Source: TMED23 sp964566055 (GTDB lineage: Bacteria > Pseudomonadota > Alphaproteobacteria > Rhodospirillales > UBA2165). From it: a stretch of DNA of 64,000 nucleotides. How positions within the stretch are numbered: position 1 is the first letter of the stretch; the number at the start of each line of letters is the position of its first letter. Position numbers and translations under genes: made by a program. Positions 17,200 to 26,067 of this stretch are shown in pieces. Where the stretch lies: contig CAZMHI010000012.1 of NCBI GenBank assembly GCA_964566055.1, positions 18,163-82,162 on the forward strand. Direction: 5' to 3'. The notes under the pieces are model-generated. The model saw only the letters and a list, made by a program, of their open reading frames with translations. It was not told the origin of the DNA and searched no databases.

Positions 17200-19233
17200 G
17201 TGACGGCAAACCGGCTTGGCGAAGAGACCAGTCCCTATCTCAAACAGCATCAAGACAACCCGGTGCATTGGCAGCCTTGGGGCGATGACGCCTTCAAGAT
17301 GGCGCAGGAAAGTGGAAAACCTATAATGTTATCAATAGGTTACGCTGCCTGCCATTGGTGCCATGTGATGGCCCATGAAAGTTTCGAAGATGAAACCACG
17401 GCTGCTTTGATGAACGACCTGTTCATCAACATTAAAGTTGACCGGGAAGAACGGCCGGATGTTGATCAAATTTACATGACCGCACTGGCCATGATGGGCC
17501 AACAGGGCGGCTGGCCGCTAACGATGTTCCTCACCCCCGAGGGCAAGCCCTATTGGGGCGGCACCTATTTTCCGCCCATGTCGCGTTATGGCCAGCCGGG
17601 CTTTACCGACGTATTGCAAGCGGTCTCAGGATTGTTCCACGAACAACGGGATAAAGTCGATGCCAATACAGAGGCCATTCTCGCCAGCCTATCCCAACAA
17701 GCCAGCCTCTTGGTAGCCAATGGCGCTGGCCTGCAATCTATCGAGCAAGTTGACACCGCCGCCGTACAAGCGTTGTCGATGGTGGATTTCCAACAAGGCG
17801 GCATGATGGGCGCACCGAAATTTCCCCAACCGTCTTTTCTTGAATTCCTGTGGCGGGGATATCTCAGGACCGGTGACGGCAGAATGCGGGAAGCGGTTAC
17901 CATTTCGCTCAGCCATATGTGCCAGGGTGGCATCTATGATCACCTCGGCGGCGGCTTTGCCCGCTATTCGACTGATGCCATTTGGCTGGCGCCGCATTTT
18001 GAGAAAATGCTTTATGACAATGCCCAGCTCATTCATCTGATGACACTGGTCTGGCTGAAAACAGGCGACCCGTTATTGGCGATCCGCATCCAGGAATCCA
18101 TCGACTGGGCGCTTCGGGAATTGCTGCTGGACGGCGGGGCCTTCGCCGGTACGCTGGATGCGGACAGTCCGGATACTGAAGGCGTCTCCCGGGAGGGCGC
18201 CTTTTATGTCTGGCCGGAATCTGAAATCGATCAACTGCTCGGTGAAGATGCGGCACTCTTTAAAAGTTTTTACGACGTCTCCGAGCACGGCAATTGGGAG
18301 CAGACCAATATTCTTAACCGGCTCGGAAATCTTGGGCTTAGTGATGAGGAGACCGAAAATAAGCTTAAAACCTGCCGCGAGATTTTATTTAACGCCCGTG
18401 CCGCCCGGGAGCGCCCCGGGCTGGATGACAAAGTCCTGTCTGATTGGAACGGCTTGATGATCGCCGCCCTTAGCCTGGCAGGTCGGGTATTTAACCAGCC
18501 TGATTGGACCCAGGCGGCGGAAAACGCTTTCGAGTTTATCTTAAAAGAAATGACCGAGGGCCCACGGCTCAAACACAGCCATTGCGCCGGCGAAGCCAAA
18601 TCAGTCGACATGCTCGATGACTACGCCGGCATGATCAAAGCAGCGCTCGGTCTGTTTCAAGCAACCGGCAAACCCGCCTATCTCGAACACGCCCAACAAT
18701 GGTCGGAGACCGTCAACGCCCATTTCTGGGACCATGAAGGGGCCGGCTATTATCTTTCACCCGATGATGCCGGTGACCTCATTACCCGCACGCGAACTGG
18801 CTTTGATAATGCCACGCCATCGGGCAATGGGCTGATGGCAGAGAATCTGGCGCGGCTTTTTTATCTAACCGGCGACGAAAATTGCCGTGATAAAGTCGAG
18901 CAAATCATCAGCGGATTTACTGCTCAAACGCCGAACCAGGAAGCCAATATGCCAAGCCTGATGGCAGGCTTTGAGACACTCGCCACCGGTCTACAAGTGG
19001 TTGTGATCGCTGCCGCGGGAGAAGGGGAGGAGCTGGTTGAGACAGCCCTTGCCGCGGGGAATCCTAATCTCGTTCTCACTCAATTATCGCCGGATACCGA
19101 GCTCGCTGCCGGTCATCCTGCTAAAGGAAAGACTCAGCTTGACGACAGGCCCACCGCCTATGTCTGCCTTGGTCAAACCTGTGGCTTACCGCAAACTGAT
19201 CCAGCAGATTTAAAGAAAGAACTTTCCTCTTAA
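17200..19233 (+). CDS. DUF255 / YyaL-type protein with N-terminal thioredoxin-like domain
   Basis: The 677-residue protein belongs to the family of Bacillus YyaL and human SPATA20. The N-terminal domain (about 1-165) contains LSIGYAACHWCHVMAHESFED with the redox-like pair Cys51/Cys54, and NIKVDREERPDVDQIYMTA. The remainder is an alpha/alpha-barrel resembling N-acylglucosamine 2-epimerase/glycoside hydrolase folds (GGIYDHLGGGFARYSTDAIWLAPHFEKMLYDNAQL; DDKVLSDWNGLMIAAL). No reaction is established. The start is GTG with a good site, AAGGAGCAAAAC. It begins a plus-strand run with ogt and two qor genes that interrupts the usual mnmE-rho adjacency. Confidence 0.9.
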   Translation: MTANRLGEETSPYLKQHQDNPVHWQPWGDDAFKMAQESGKPIMLSIGYAACHWCHVMAHESFEDETTAALMNDLFINIKVDREERPDVDQIYMTALAMMGQQGGWPLTMFLTPEGKPYWGGTYFPPMSRYGQPGFTDVLQAVSGLFHEQRDKVDANTEAILASLSQQASLLVANGAGLQSIEQVDTAAVQALSMVDFQQGGMMGAPKFPQPSFLEFLWRGYLRTGDGRMREAVTISLSHMCQGGIYDHLGGGFARYSTDAIWLAPHFEKMLYDNAQLIHLMTLVWLKTGDPLLAIRIQESIDWALRELLLDGGAFAGTLDADSPDTEGVSREGAFYVWPESEIDQLLGEDAALFKSFYDVSEHGNWEQTNILNRLGNLGLSDEETENKLKTCREILFNARAARERPGLDDKVLSDWNGLMIAALSLAGRVFNQPDWTQAAENAFEFILKEMTEGPRLKHSHCAGEAKSVDMLDDYAGMIKAALGLFQATGKPAYLEHAQQWSETVNAHFWDHEGAGYYLSPDDAGDLITRTRTGFDNATPSGNGLMAENLARLFYLTGDENCRDKVEQIISGFTAQTPNQEANMPSLMAGFETLATGLQVVVIAAAGEGEELVETALAAGNPNLVLTQLSPDTELAAGHPAKGKTQLDDRPTAYVCLGQTCGLPQTDPADLKKELSS

Positions 19234-19273
19234 AACCCTGGCTTCTTAAAACTCTGGCGCTTAAATTTAACGC

Positions 19274-19765
19274 ATGGATCACTTATCACTGCAAAGCCCA
19301 ACCGGACCGCTAACCGTATTTGAAGAAGCGGGAAAAATAATTGTCGTCGAGTGGGGCAGAGCAAAGGGCGGCAGCGAAACACCGTTACTCTTGGAGGCCA
19401 AAAATCAGCTCACCGATTATTTCGCTGGCGACCGTCAAAGCTTTGATTTGCCGCTCAAACCCGAAGGTACCGAATTTCAACAAGCCGTCTGGCAGCAGAT
19501 GCTCGCAATCCCTTATGGCGAAACCAAGACCTATGGAGATCTGGCTCAGTCGCTTAAAAGTGCAGCACGCGCGGTCGGGGGCGCCTGCGGCAAAAATCCG
19601 ATCCCGATCATCATCCCCTGCCACCGGGTGATGGGTGCTAATGGAAAGTTGACCGGCTTTTCAGGCGGTGAGGGCATATCGACAAAACAGGCCTTGCTTC
19701 GGCTGGAATCATTCGTCAAATATGGCACCATCGAAAACAACAAACAGGCTGGCTTTGATTTCTAG
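19274..19765 (+). CDS. ogt: methylated-DNA--protein-cysteine S-methyltransferase
   Basis: The 163-residue protein repairs O6-methylguanine by suicidal transfer of the methyl group to its own cysteine. The active site is IPIIIPCHRVMGANG with Cys116, followed by KLTGFSGG. The winged-helix DNA-binding part is EFQQAVWQQMLAIPYGETKTYGDLA. The N-terminal domain is short and there is no AraC part, so it is Ogt-like rather than Ada. Start choice at 19274 rests on the first in-frame ATG; no strong Shine-Dalgarno is visible. Confidence 0.93.
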   Translation: MDHLSLQSPTGPLTVFEEAGKIIVVEWGRAKGGSETPLLLEAKNQLTDYFAGDRQSFDLPLKPEGTEFQQAVWQQMLAIPYGETKTYGDLAQSLKSAARAVGGACGKNPIPIIIPCHRVMGANGKLTGFSGGEGISTKQALLRLESFVKYGTIENNKQAGFDF

Positions 19766-19796
19766 AAAAATCATTGCCGAAAACAGGAGGGGATAA

Positions 19797-20771
19797 ATGA
19801 CCAAAGCAATCCGGATATATGAACATGGCGGACCGGAAGTTCTCAAATGGGAAGACGTCGAAGTTGGTGATCCAGGTGAAGGTGAAGTGCAGCTTAAGCA
19901 CACGGCCGTTGGTTTAAATTTTATCGATTGTTATCAGCGCTCCGGTCTATATCCGATTGATTTACCAGCGACCCTTGGAACCGAAGCAGCCGGAATAATT
20001 GAGGCAGTAGGGCCGGGTGTTAAGGATATAGAAGTTGGTCAGCGGGTCGCCTATGCGGGCGGGCAAAGCGGCTCTTACTGTGAAGCTCGCAATTTCCCCG
20101 CCAATATTTTAGTGCCGGTGCCAGATGGTATCGAGGATCAAACCGCCGCTGCTATGATGCTGAAAGGCATGACCGCCCATATGCTGATGTTCAAATGCTA
20201 CGCGGTGCAGCCTGGCGATACCATTTTGGTGCATGCCGCCGCCGGTGGAGTCGGCACCATCATGTGCCAATGGGCGAATGCTTTGGGCGCCACGGTGATT
20301 GGCACTGTCGGCAGCGCGGAAAAAGCGGAAAAAGCTAAAGCCCGTGGCTGTCATCATCCGGTCAATTATTCGGAGGAAGATTTCGCCGAGCGGGTGCAGG
20401 AGATTACCGGTGGCAAAGGCGTGCCGGTCGTCTATGATTCGATCGGTAAAGACACATATGAGAAATCTTTAGACTGTCTCGGTAGTTTCGGCACCCTGGT
20501 TACCTTCGGCAATGCTTCCGGTCCCATCCCGGCGATTGAGCCTTTGGAACTTATGCGTCGCGGTTCTTTAGCCATGAGCAGGCCAACTTTGTTCAATTAT
20601 ACCGCTGACCATACAATGCGCCTTAAAGCGGCGGGGGCTTTGTTTGATGTTGTTGCCTCCGGTAAGGTGAAAATCGAGATCGGCCAAACCTTCCCGCTGG
20701 CTGAAACAGCCGCTGCCCATACTGCACTAGAATCCCGCCAGACCATGGGCTCAACGGTACTGTTACCTTAG
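19797..20771 (+). CDS. quinone oxidoreductase (zeta-crystallin-like MDR), copy 1
   Basis: The 324-residue protein is a zinc-free medium-chain dehydrogenase/reductase that reduces quinones with NADPH. Family features: HTAVGLNFIDCYQRSGLYP, the NADPH-binding HAAAGGVGTIMCQWANALGA, and VVYDSIGKDTYEKSLDCL. It begins after GGAGGGGATAAATG, a strong ribosome site. The next gene is a clear paralogue, 16 bases downstream. Confidence 0.92.
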   Translation: MTKAIRIYEHGGPEVLKWEDVEVGDPGEGEVQLKHTAVGLNFIDCYQRSGLYPIDLPATLGTEAAGIIEAVGPGVKDIEVGQRVAYAGGQSGSYCEARNFPANILVPVPDGIEDQTAAAMMLKGMTAHMLMFKCYAVQPGDTILVHAAAGGVGTIMCQWANALGATVIGTVGSAEKAEKAKARGCHHPVNYSEEDFAERVQEITGGKGVPVVYDSIGKDTYEKSLDCLGSFGTLVTFGNASGPIPAIEPLELMRRGSLAMSRPTLFNYTADHTMRLKAAGALFDVVASGKVKIEIGQTFPLAETAAAHTALESRQTMGSTVLLP

Positions 20772-20787
20772 GGCAGGAAATTAAAGT

Positions 20788-21786
20788 ATGAGCATTCGCA
20801 AAACATCCGCGATCTTTCTGCGGGATTATGGCGGCCCTGAGGTTCTTAAACTGGAAGAAACCGAGGTTGGTGAACCAGGGCCGGGCGAAATCCGGCTCAA
20901 GCAAACCGCCATTGGAGTTAATTTCAGCGAAACCCATACGCGGAAAAGCCCGGGCGGCCATCACGCTAATCCGCTGCCGCTGATCCTGGGCCGGGAAGCC
21001 GCCGGTGTTGTTGAGGCCATCGGTCCCGACGTTGAAGGGTTTGAGATCGGCCAGCGGGTCGCCTACGGGCTTCGCCGTCAACAAGGCGCTTATACCGAAT
21101 GCCGTCTCGTCGCAGCCCATGAGCTGATCGCGATCCCGGACGAAATCTCCGATGAAACAGCCGCCGCCATCATGGTCAAAGGCATGACGGCCTGTTATCT
21201 CGTGCGCCGGACTTTCGAGGTTGGACCGGGTCATACGATTTTGGTTCAAGCCGCGGCTGGCGGGGTCGGCACAATTTTGTGTCAGTGGGCGCATCATTTA
21301 GGGGCGACTGTCCTCGGCACCGTTTCAAGTGAAGCCAAAGCAGAACACGCCAAAGCCCATGGCTGCGATCATCCGATTATTTATACCGAGGAAGATTTCA
21401 GTGCCCGGGCCAGAGAAATTACCAACGGTGAGGGCGTCGATGTGGTCTACGATGCCATTGGCAAGCCGACCTGGGAGGGCTCGTTCAAAAGCCTCAAGCC
21501 ACGGGGCCTGATGGTCAATTACGGCTGGGCCGGGGGCCGGGTCACCGAGCTTGAGCCGCTGGATCTGATGGATTGGGGTTCAATTACCTTTACCAAGGCC
21601 GCCCTTACCAACTATGCCAACAGCCGGGAAAACCTGGTATCCCTCGCGGAAGAATTATTTGAGGTCGTCGCTTCCGGTGGGGTGCATATCGAGATCGGCC
21701 AAAGCTTCGCCCTTAAAGACGCCAGCCTGGCTCATGAGGCTTTAGAAACCGGCAAAACCGTTGGTTCGACGATTTTGATTCCTTAG
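20788..21786 (+). CDS. quinone oxidoreductase (MDR), copy 2
   Basis: The 332-residue protein matches the preceding gene along its whole length (for example QTAIGVNFSETHTRKSPGGH versus HTAVGLNFIDCYQRSGLY, and QAAAGGVGTILCQWAHHLGA versus HAAAGGVGTIMCQWANALGA). The two are an old tandem duplication that has diverged strongly around the substrate loop. Likely an NADPH:quinone or enone reductase; the substrate is unknown. It is followed by the hairpin-bounded intergenic element. Confidence 0.9.
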   Translation: MSIRKTSAIFLRDYGGPEVLKLEETEVGEPGPGEIRLKQTAIGVNFSETHTRKSPGGHHANPLPLILGREAAGVVEAIGPDVEGFEIGQRVAYGLRRQQGAYTECRLVAAHELIAIPDEISDETAAAIMVKGMTACYLVRRTFEVGPGHTILVQAAAGGVGTILCQWAHHLGATVLGTVSSEAKAEHAKAHGCDHPIIYTEEDFSARAREITNGEGVDVVYDAIGKPTWEGSFKSLKPRGLMVNYGWAGGRVTELEPLDLMDWGSITFTKAALTNYANSRENLVSLAEELFEVVASGGVHIEIGQSFALKDASLAHEALETGKTVGSTILIP

Positions 21787-21794
21787 ATACTCGG

Positions 21795-22028
21795 TCGTCA
21801 TCCCGGGCTTGACCCGGGATCCAGAATTATTTTTTAGGACAAAAATCCGAGAAGGTGCCCCTATTTGTTTGAACCACAAAGTGCACGAAGTTCACGAAGA
21901 AACAATGATCAATAGGTATTTATGTCACCTTTGTGATCTTTGTGTCCTTCGTGTTTATTAATTCTGTTTGTCTCACACACAGGTATCCAGAAAAATCCCT
22001 GGACCCCGGATCAAGTCCGGGGTGACGA
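21795..22028. repeat. MITE-like intergenic element with hairpin termini
   Basis: Two 30-base inverted termini (21795-21824 and 21999-22028) match at 26 of 30 positions. Each terminus is itself a perfect hairpin: ATCCCGGG-cttga-CCCGGGAT on the left, ACCCCGGA-tcaag-TCCGGGGT on the right. All four differences are base-pair-preserving changes inside the stems. The interior has a second inverted pair (21875-21899 and 21929-21953) made of three 9-base units CACRAAGNN. No coding capacity. It sits between the convergent qor copy 2 and rho genes, where it may also end transcription in both directions. Confidence 0.75.
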
Positions 22029-22067
22029 TAATTCTTAGGGATCGCGCCCGGCGTTTGAGGGGAAAAA

Positions 22068-23324
22068 TTAAGTATTCATCGAGTCGAAGAAATCATCGTT
22101 GTTCTTCGAGTCTTTCAGTTTCTCGATCAGGAACTCCATTGAATCGACAACGCCCATCGGATTGAGAATACGGCGCAGTACCCACATTTTCGACAGCATG
22201 TCTTTGTCGACCAGCAGCTCTTCCTTACGGGTGCCGGAGCGGGTGATATCCATGGCCGGCCAGGTCCGCTTATCAGTGAGTTTACGATCAAGGATAATCT
22301 CGGAGTTGCCGGTGCCTTTAAATTCTTCGAAGATAACTTCGTCCATTCGGGAGCCGGTATCGATCAGCGCCGTGGCGATAATCGTCAGGGAGCCGCCTTC
22401 TTCAACATTACGCGCCGCACCAAAGAAACGCTTCGGGCGCTGCAGCGCATTGGCATCGACACCACCGGTCAGCACTTTACCGGAGGACGGCACCACGGTG
22501 TTATAGGCGCGCGCCAAGCGCGTGATGGAATCGAGCAGGATCACGACATCCCGTTTATGCTCAACCAGACGTTTGGCTTTCTCAATAACCATTTCGGCAA
22601 CCTGGACGTGGCGGGAGGCCGGCTCATCAAAAGTTGAGCTGACAACTTCACCGTTCACCGAGCGCGCCATATCGGTCACCTCTTCCGGACGTTCATCGAT
22701 CAGCAGCACGATCAAATAGCATTCGGGGTGATTGGCAGCGATAGATGACGCAATGTTCTGCAGCATCACGGTTTTACCGGTCCGCGGCGGCGCCACAATC
22801 AGGGCGCGCTGGCCTTTACCGACCGGCGTAATCAAATCCAAGACCCGGGATGTCGGGTCTTTATGGGTCGGATCAGCCATCTCCATCTGCAGACGCTCAT
22901 CGGGATAAAGCGGGGTTAAGTTGTCAAAATTAATGCGATGGCGGACATCCTGCGGGTCGCCGAAATTAATATTGGTGACTTTCAGCAGGGCAAAATAGCG
23001 CTCGCCGTCTTTGGGGGCGCGGATTTGACCTTCAACTGTATCACCGGTTCTGAGACCAAAGCGGCGGACCTGGCTCGGCGAGACGTAAATATCGTCCGGG
23101 CCCGGCAGATAGTTTGATTCCGGTGAGCGCAGGAAGCCAAAACCGTCTTGCAAAACTTCGAGGACGCCGGTGCCGAAAATAGCCGTGTCGTTCTCTGCCA
23201 TCTGTTTGAGAATGGCAAACAACATATCCTGCTTACGCAAGGTGCTGGCATTTTCGATCTCAAGTTCTTCGGCAAATTGCAGAAGGTCGGTGGGTGATTT
23301 TTCTTTAAGTTCTTGGAGGTTCAT
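22068..23324 (-). CDS. rho: transcription termination factor Rho
   Basis: The 418-residue protein is a hexameric RNA helicase that ends transcription. N-terminal RNA-binding region: GVLEVLQDGFGFLRSPESNYLPGPDDIYVSPSQVRRFGLRTGD. The ATPase domain has the P-loop IVAPPRTGKTVMLQNIA, LLIDERPEEVTDM, and the secondary-site region TGGVDANALQRPKRFFGAARN. No inserted or extended N-terminal domain. It is followed in the usual alphaproteobacterial order by hemJ, hemH and hemE upstream on the same strand. Confidence 0.98.
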   Translation of the reverse strand: MNLQELKEKSPTDLLQFAEELEIENASTLRKQDMLFAILKQMAENDTAIFGTGVLEVLQDGFGFLRSPESNYLPGPDDIYVSPSQVRRFGLRTGDTVEGQIRAPKDGERYFALLKVTNINFGDPQDVRHRINFDNLTPLYPDERLQMEMADPTHKDPTSRVLDLITPVGKGQRALIVAPPRTGKTVMLQNIASSIAANHPECYLIVLLIDERPEEVTDMARSVNGEVVSSTFDEPASRHVQVAEMVIEKAKRLVEHKRDVVILLDSITRLARAYNTVVPSSGKVLTGGVDANALQRPKRFFGAARNVEEGGSLTIIATALIDTGSRMDEVIFEEFKGTGNSEIILDRKLTDKRTWPAMDITRSGTRKEELLVDKDMLSKMWVLRRILNPMGVVDSMEFLIEKLKDSKNNDDFFDSMNT

Positions 23325-23346
23325 TGTTTTTTACGCTTTGAAAATA

Positions 23347-23366
23347 AGTGCCGGAAAAGGCACTTT
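23347..23366 (-). promoter_or_regulatory. hairpin in the rho leader
   Basis: A 7-bp inverted repeat AAGTGCC-ggaaaa-GGCACTT lies 22 bases upstream of the rho start. It is not followed by a T run in the direction of rho, so it is not a simple terminator. Rho is autoregulated through its leader in other bacteria; whether this structure takes part is a guess. Confidence 0.25.
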
Positions 23367-23538
23367 GTGGTTGGTTTGGATCATTATCCGAAAAATCGGA
23401 AAGCTAGATATAAAACGAGATATAATTCTGGCGACAGGCCTGATCGCGTTTGGAAATTGTATCGTAAAGTTTGGGCGGGAAACCGCTTTGATTGACCAAA
23501 CACATAGCAGAATAGTCAGGATTAAGTCAAATGGAGTT

Positions 23539-23988
23539 TTAAAACGGCTTCACCACAACAAAAATAACCACTCCGATCATCAGCACTGTCGGCACTTCGT
23601 TCATCAGGCGGAAAAACTTTTGTGATTTAGTATTGGCATCGGTAGCAAAATTTCTTTGCCATCTCCTCATATTGTCATACATGCCGAAAAGCCCAAACAC
23701 GAATACGCCTTTAGCGATGACCCAGCCGTCGAACCAGCCATCGGGGTCTAAATTGAGAAACAACAAGCCGCCAAGGATAAGAGCCAAAATCATCGCCGGG
23801 GTGATAATAGCGTTTAATAGCCGGCGCTCCATAATCTTCAAGGTTTCCGACAATTCCGAGCCTGTTTCGGCATCGCAATGATAGACAAAAAGCCTTGGTA
23901 AATAGAGCATTCCCGCCATCCAGGCCATTACGCTGATAATATGGAGGGCCTTAATCCACAAATAAGCATCGCTGGAGAGTTCGATCAT
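23539..23988 (-). CDS. hemJ: protoporphyrinogen IX oxidase HemJ
   Basis: The 149-residue membrane protein has about four hydrophobic helices. Signature stretches are AYLWIKALHIISVMAWMAGM with the conserved His and LYLPRLFVYH, and RLMNEVPTVLMIGVVIFVVV at the end. HemJ oxidises protoporphyrinogen IX in bacteria lacking HemG/HemY, passing electrons to the respiratory chain. Its place between rho and hemH strongly supports the call. Confidence 0.94.
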   Translation of the reverse strand: MIELSSDAYLWIKALHIISVMAWMAGMLYLPRLFVYHCDAETGSELSETLKIMERRLLNAIITPAMILALILGGLLFLNLDPDGWFDGWVIAKGVFVFGLFGMYDNMRRWQRNFATDANTKSQKFFRLMNEVPTVLMIGVVIFVVVKPF

Positions 23989-24010
23989 CGTTAAGACGCC
24001 TTTCTGGGTA

Positions 24011-25015
24011 TTATTGCGGACAGCACATTCGATCCGCGGGACATAAGCGGCCCCGTTGATCAGATATCAAATTGTCGTCATGGGCGCTAGCGCTTTCCAC
24101 CAAACCGGCCAGGCAGGTGATAAAATCCGGCTGGGTGCCAACTGCCGGCACCCGGCTATAGGCAGGCAGATTAAGCTCTTCTGCCATCTGGCGATATTCA
24201 ATATCCAACTCAACCAGGGTTTCAGAATGCTCGGAGACAAAAGCGAGGGGTAAAATCGTCACACCGGTCTTATCAGTCGCCGCTCGTTCAAGTTCTTCAT
24301 CCAGCGAGGGTCCGATCCATTCGAGGCGGCCAACCCGGCTCTGATAACAAATCCGCCATTGGTCATCTTTGAGGTTAGCAGCCGCAGCAATCGCCGCAGC
24401 GGTTTGTTCAACCTGCCATTGATAGGGATCACCCTTATCGATCACTTTTTTCGGTAAGCCATGGGCCGAAAATAAAACCCGGCTTTGCGGTGCCAGATGT
24501 TCCGCCAATAAACTCACCTGAGCTTTAATTAAATTTGTTTCAGACGGATAACAGCAAATCGATTTGGTTGGTTTGTTGAGACCGATATCGCGTGCAGCAC
24601 GGTGCCAGTCTGCCAAAGAGGAGCCAGTAGTAGTGGTGGAAAATTGCGGGTAAAGCGGCAATAGAATAATTTCATCCGGATCATAGTTTTTAACCGCCTT
24701 AGCCGTCGAGGTACTCATTGGATGCCAGTAGCGCATTGAAATAAAAACTTCTGCTTCTTCGCCAAGCCGATCTTCGAGTGCCGTAGCCTGTTCCCGGGTT
24801 AAATCAAGCAAAGGCGACTTACCGCCAATTTCGGCATAAATTTTTTCGGCCACCGGCGTCCGGCGTTTGGTTATCAGTTTAGCCAGGAACCAACGCAACG
24901 GCTGGGGCAGGCTGATAATTGCCGGATCACTAAAGAGATTAAATAGAAACGGCTGGATCGCCGCCGGCTCATCGGGTCCGCCAAGATTAAACAGAACGAC
25001 GGCACGTTTAGGCAT
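24011..25015 (-). CDS. hemH: ferrochelatase
   Basis: The 334-residue protein inserts Fe2+ into protoporphyrin IX to make protohaem. Family marks: AVVLFNLGGPDEPAAIQPFL at the N-terminus, LLPLYPQFSTTTTGSS, VLFSAHGLPKKVIDKGDPY with the catalytic His, and a Cys-rich C-terminus (LCPADRMCC) as in ferrochelatases with a possible 2Fe-2S cluster, although I cannot confirm cluster ligands. The start overlaps the hemE stop (TAATG), showing translational coupling. Confidence 0.96.
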   Translation of the reverse strand: MPKRAVVLFNLGGPDEPAAIQPFLFNLFSDPAIISLPQPLRWFLAKLITKRRTPVAEKIYAEIGGKSPLLDLTREQATALEDRLGEEAEVFISMRYWHPMSTSTAKAVKNYDPDEIILLPLYPQFSTTTTGSSLADWHRAARDIGLNKPTKSICCYPSETNLIKAQVSLLAEHLAPQSRVLFSAHGLPKKVIDKGDPYQWQVEQTAAAIAAAANLKDDQWRICYQSRVGRLEWIGPSLDEELERAATDKTGVTILPLAFVSEHSETLVELDIEYRQMAEELNLPAYSRVPAVGTQPDFITCLAGLVESASAHDDNLISDQRGRLCPADRMCCPQ

Positions 25016-26067
25016 TAAGCCGACCCAACTGACGTGCCGCGCACCAGATCAACCAATCTTTCAACATGAGGGACCGGAGTCTCGGGTAAAATACCGTGGC
25101 CCAGATTAAAAATAAACGGACCATTAGCAAAGGCTGCCAGAATATGCGCGACCTCTGCTTCCATGGCCGGGCCACCGGTCAACAAAGCCAGATTGTCGAG
25201 ATTGCCCTGGACGGCGCAATGGGGTTGCAGATTTTCAGCTGCCCAAGCAAGTGGCACGGTGGCATCAATGGAGACTGCATTGACGCCGGTTTCTTCCACA
25301 AAGCGCTGATAAAGCAGACCGGCGCCGCGGGGAAAACCGATAATCGGAATGTCCGAAAAACGCGCTCGAATGCGCGCGATAATTTTTTTAGCTGGTTCAA
25401 TCGACCATTTGTCAAATTGGCCGGGTGGCAAAACACCGGCCCAACTATCAAATAATTGCACCGCCTCAACGCCGCTCTCAATTTGGCGGATGAGGTAATC
25501 CGCCGTCGCGTCCACCAGAATATCGATGAGGGCACCAAATTCTTCCGGCGCGCTATAAGCCCATCTGCGGGTTGTTTGATAGTCCTTGCTGCCTCCCCCC
25601 TCAACGACATAGGTCGCTACAGTCCAAGGCGCACCGGCGAAGCCTATGAGGGTGGTTTCTTCCGGCAGCTCATGTCGAATTCGCCCAATTGCTTCATAAA
25701 CGGGGGACAGGTGATCATGCAGACGATCTTTGCTTAATTTTTTTAAACCCTCAATTGACGAAATTGCTTCCAGTTTAGGACCAGTACCTGGCACAAAGTC
25801 CACTTGCTGACCGAGAGCGTCTGGAATAACCAGGATGTCTGAAAATAGAATCGCTGCATCGAAACCATAACGGCGGATCGGTTGTAAGGTGGCTTCTACG
25901 GCAAGATCGGGGGTGTAGCAGAAATCGAGAAAATTTTTCGCTTTCGCTCTGATTTCAAGATATTCTTTTAAATGTCTGCCAGCTTGGCGCATTAGCCATA
26001 AAGGCGGCGTCTCTGATTGCTGACCATTGAGGGTCATAAGCATTTTTTTTTGGGCCGGTGTGACCAT
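25015..26067 (-). CDS. hemE: uroporphyrinogen III decarboxylase
   Basis: The 350-residue protein converts uroporphyrinogen III to coproporphyrinogen III by four decarboxylations. Signature PPLWLMRQAGRHLKEY near the N-terminus (Arg clamp for substrate carboxylates), DAAILFSDILVIPDALG, GFAGAPWTVATYVVEGGGSKD and the C-terminal FNLGHGILPETPVPHVERLVDLV. It transcribes away from the adjacent candidate origin, as in Caulobacter crescentus and Rickettsia, where hemE borders oriC. Confidence 0.97.
   Translation of the reverse strand: MVTPAQKKMLMTLNGQQSETPPLWLMRQAGRHLKEYLEIRAKAKNFLDFCYTPDLAVEATLQPIRRYGFDAAILFSDILVIPDALGQQVDFVPGTGPKLEAISSIEGLKKLSKDRLHDHLSPVYEAIGRIRHELPEETTLIGFAGAPWTVATYVVEGGGSKDYQTTRRWAYSAPEEFGALIDILVDATADYLIRQIESGVEAVQLFDSWAGVLPPGQFDKWSIEPAKKIIARIRARFSDIPIIGFPRGAGLLYQRFVEETGVNAVSIDATVPLAWAAENLQPHCAVQGNLDNLALLTGGPAMEAEVAHILAAFANGPFIFNLGHGILPETPVPHVERLVDLVRGTSVGSA

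Noticed and set aside
20623..21297. 224-codon minus-strand ORF
   Set aside because: It is antisense to the two qor genes, including their conserved NADPH loops.
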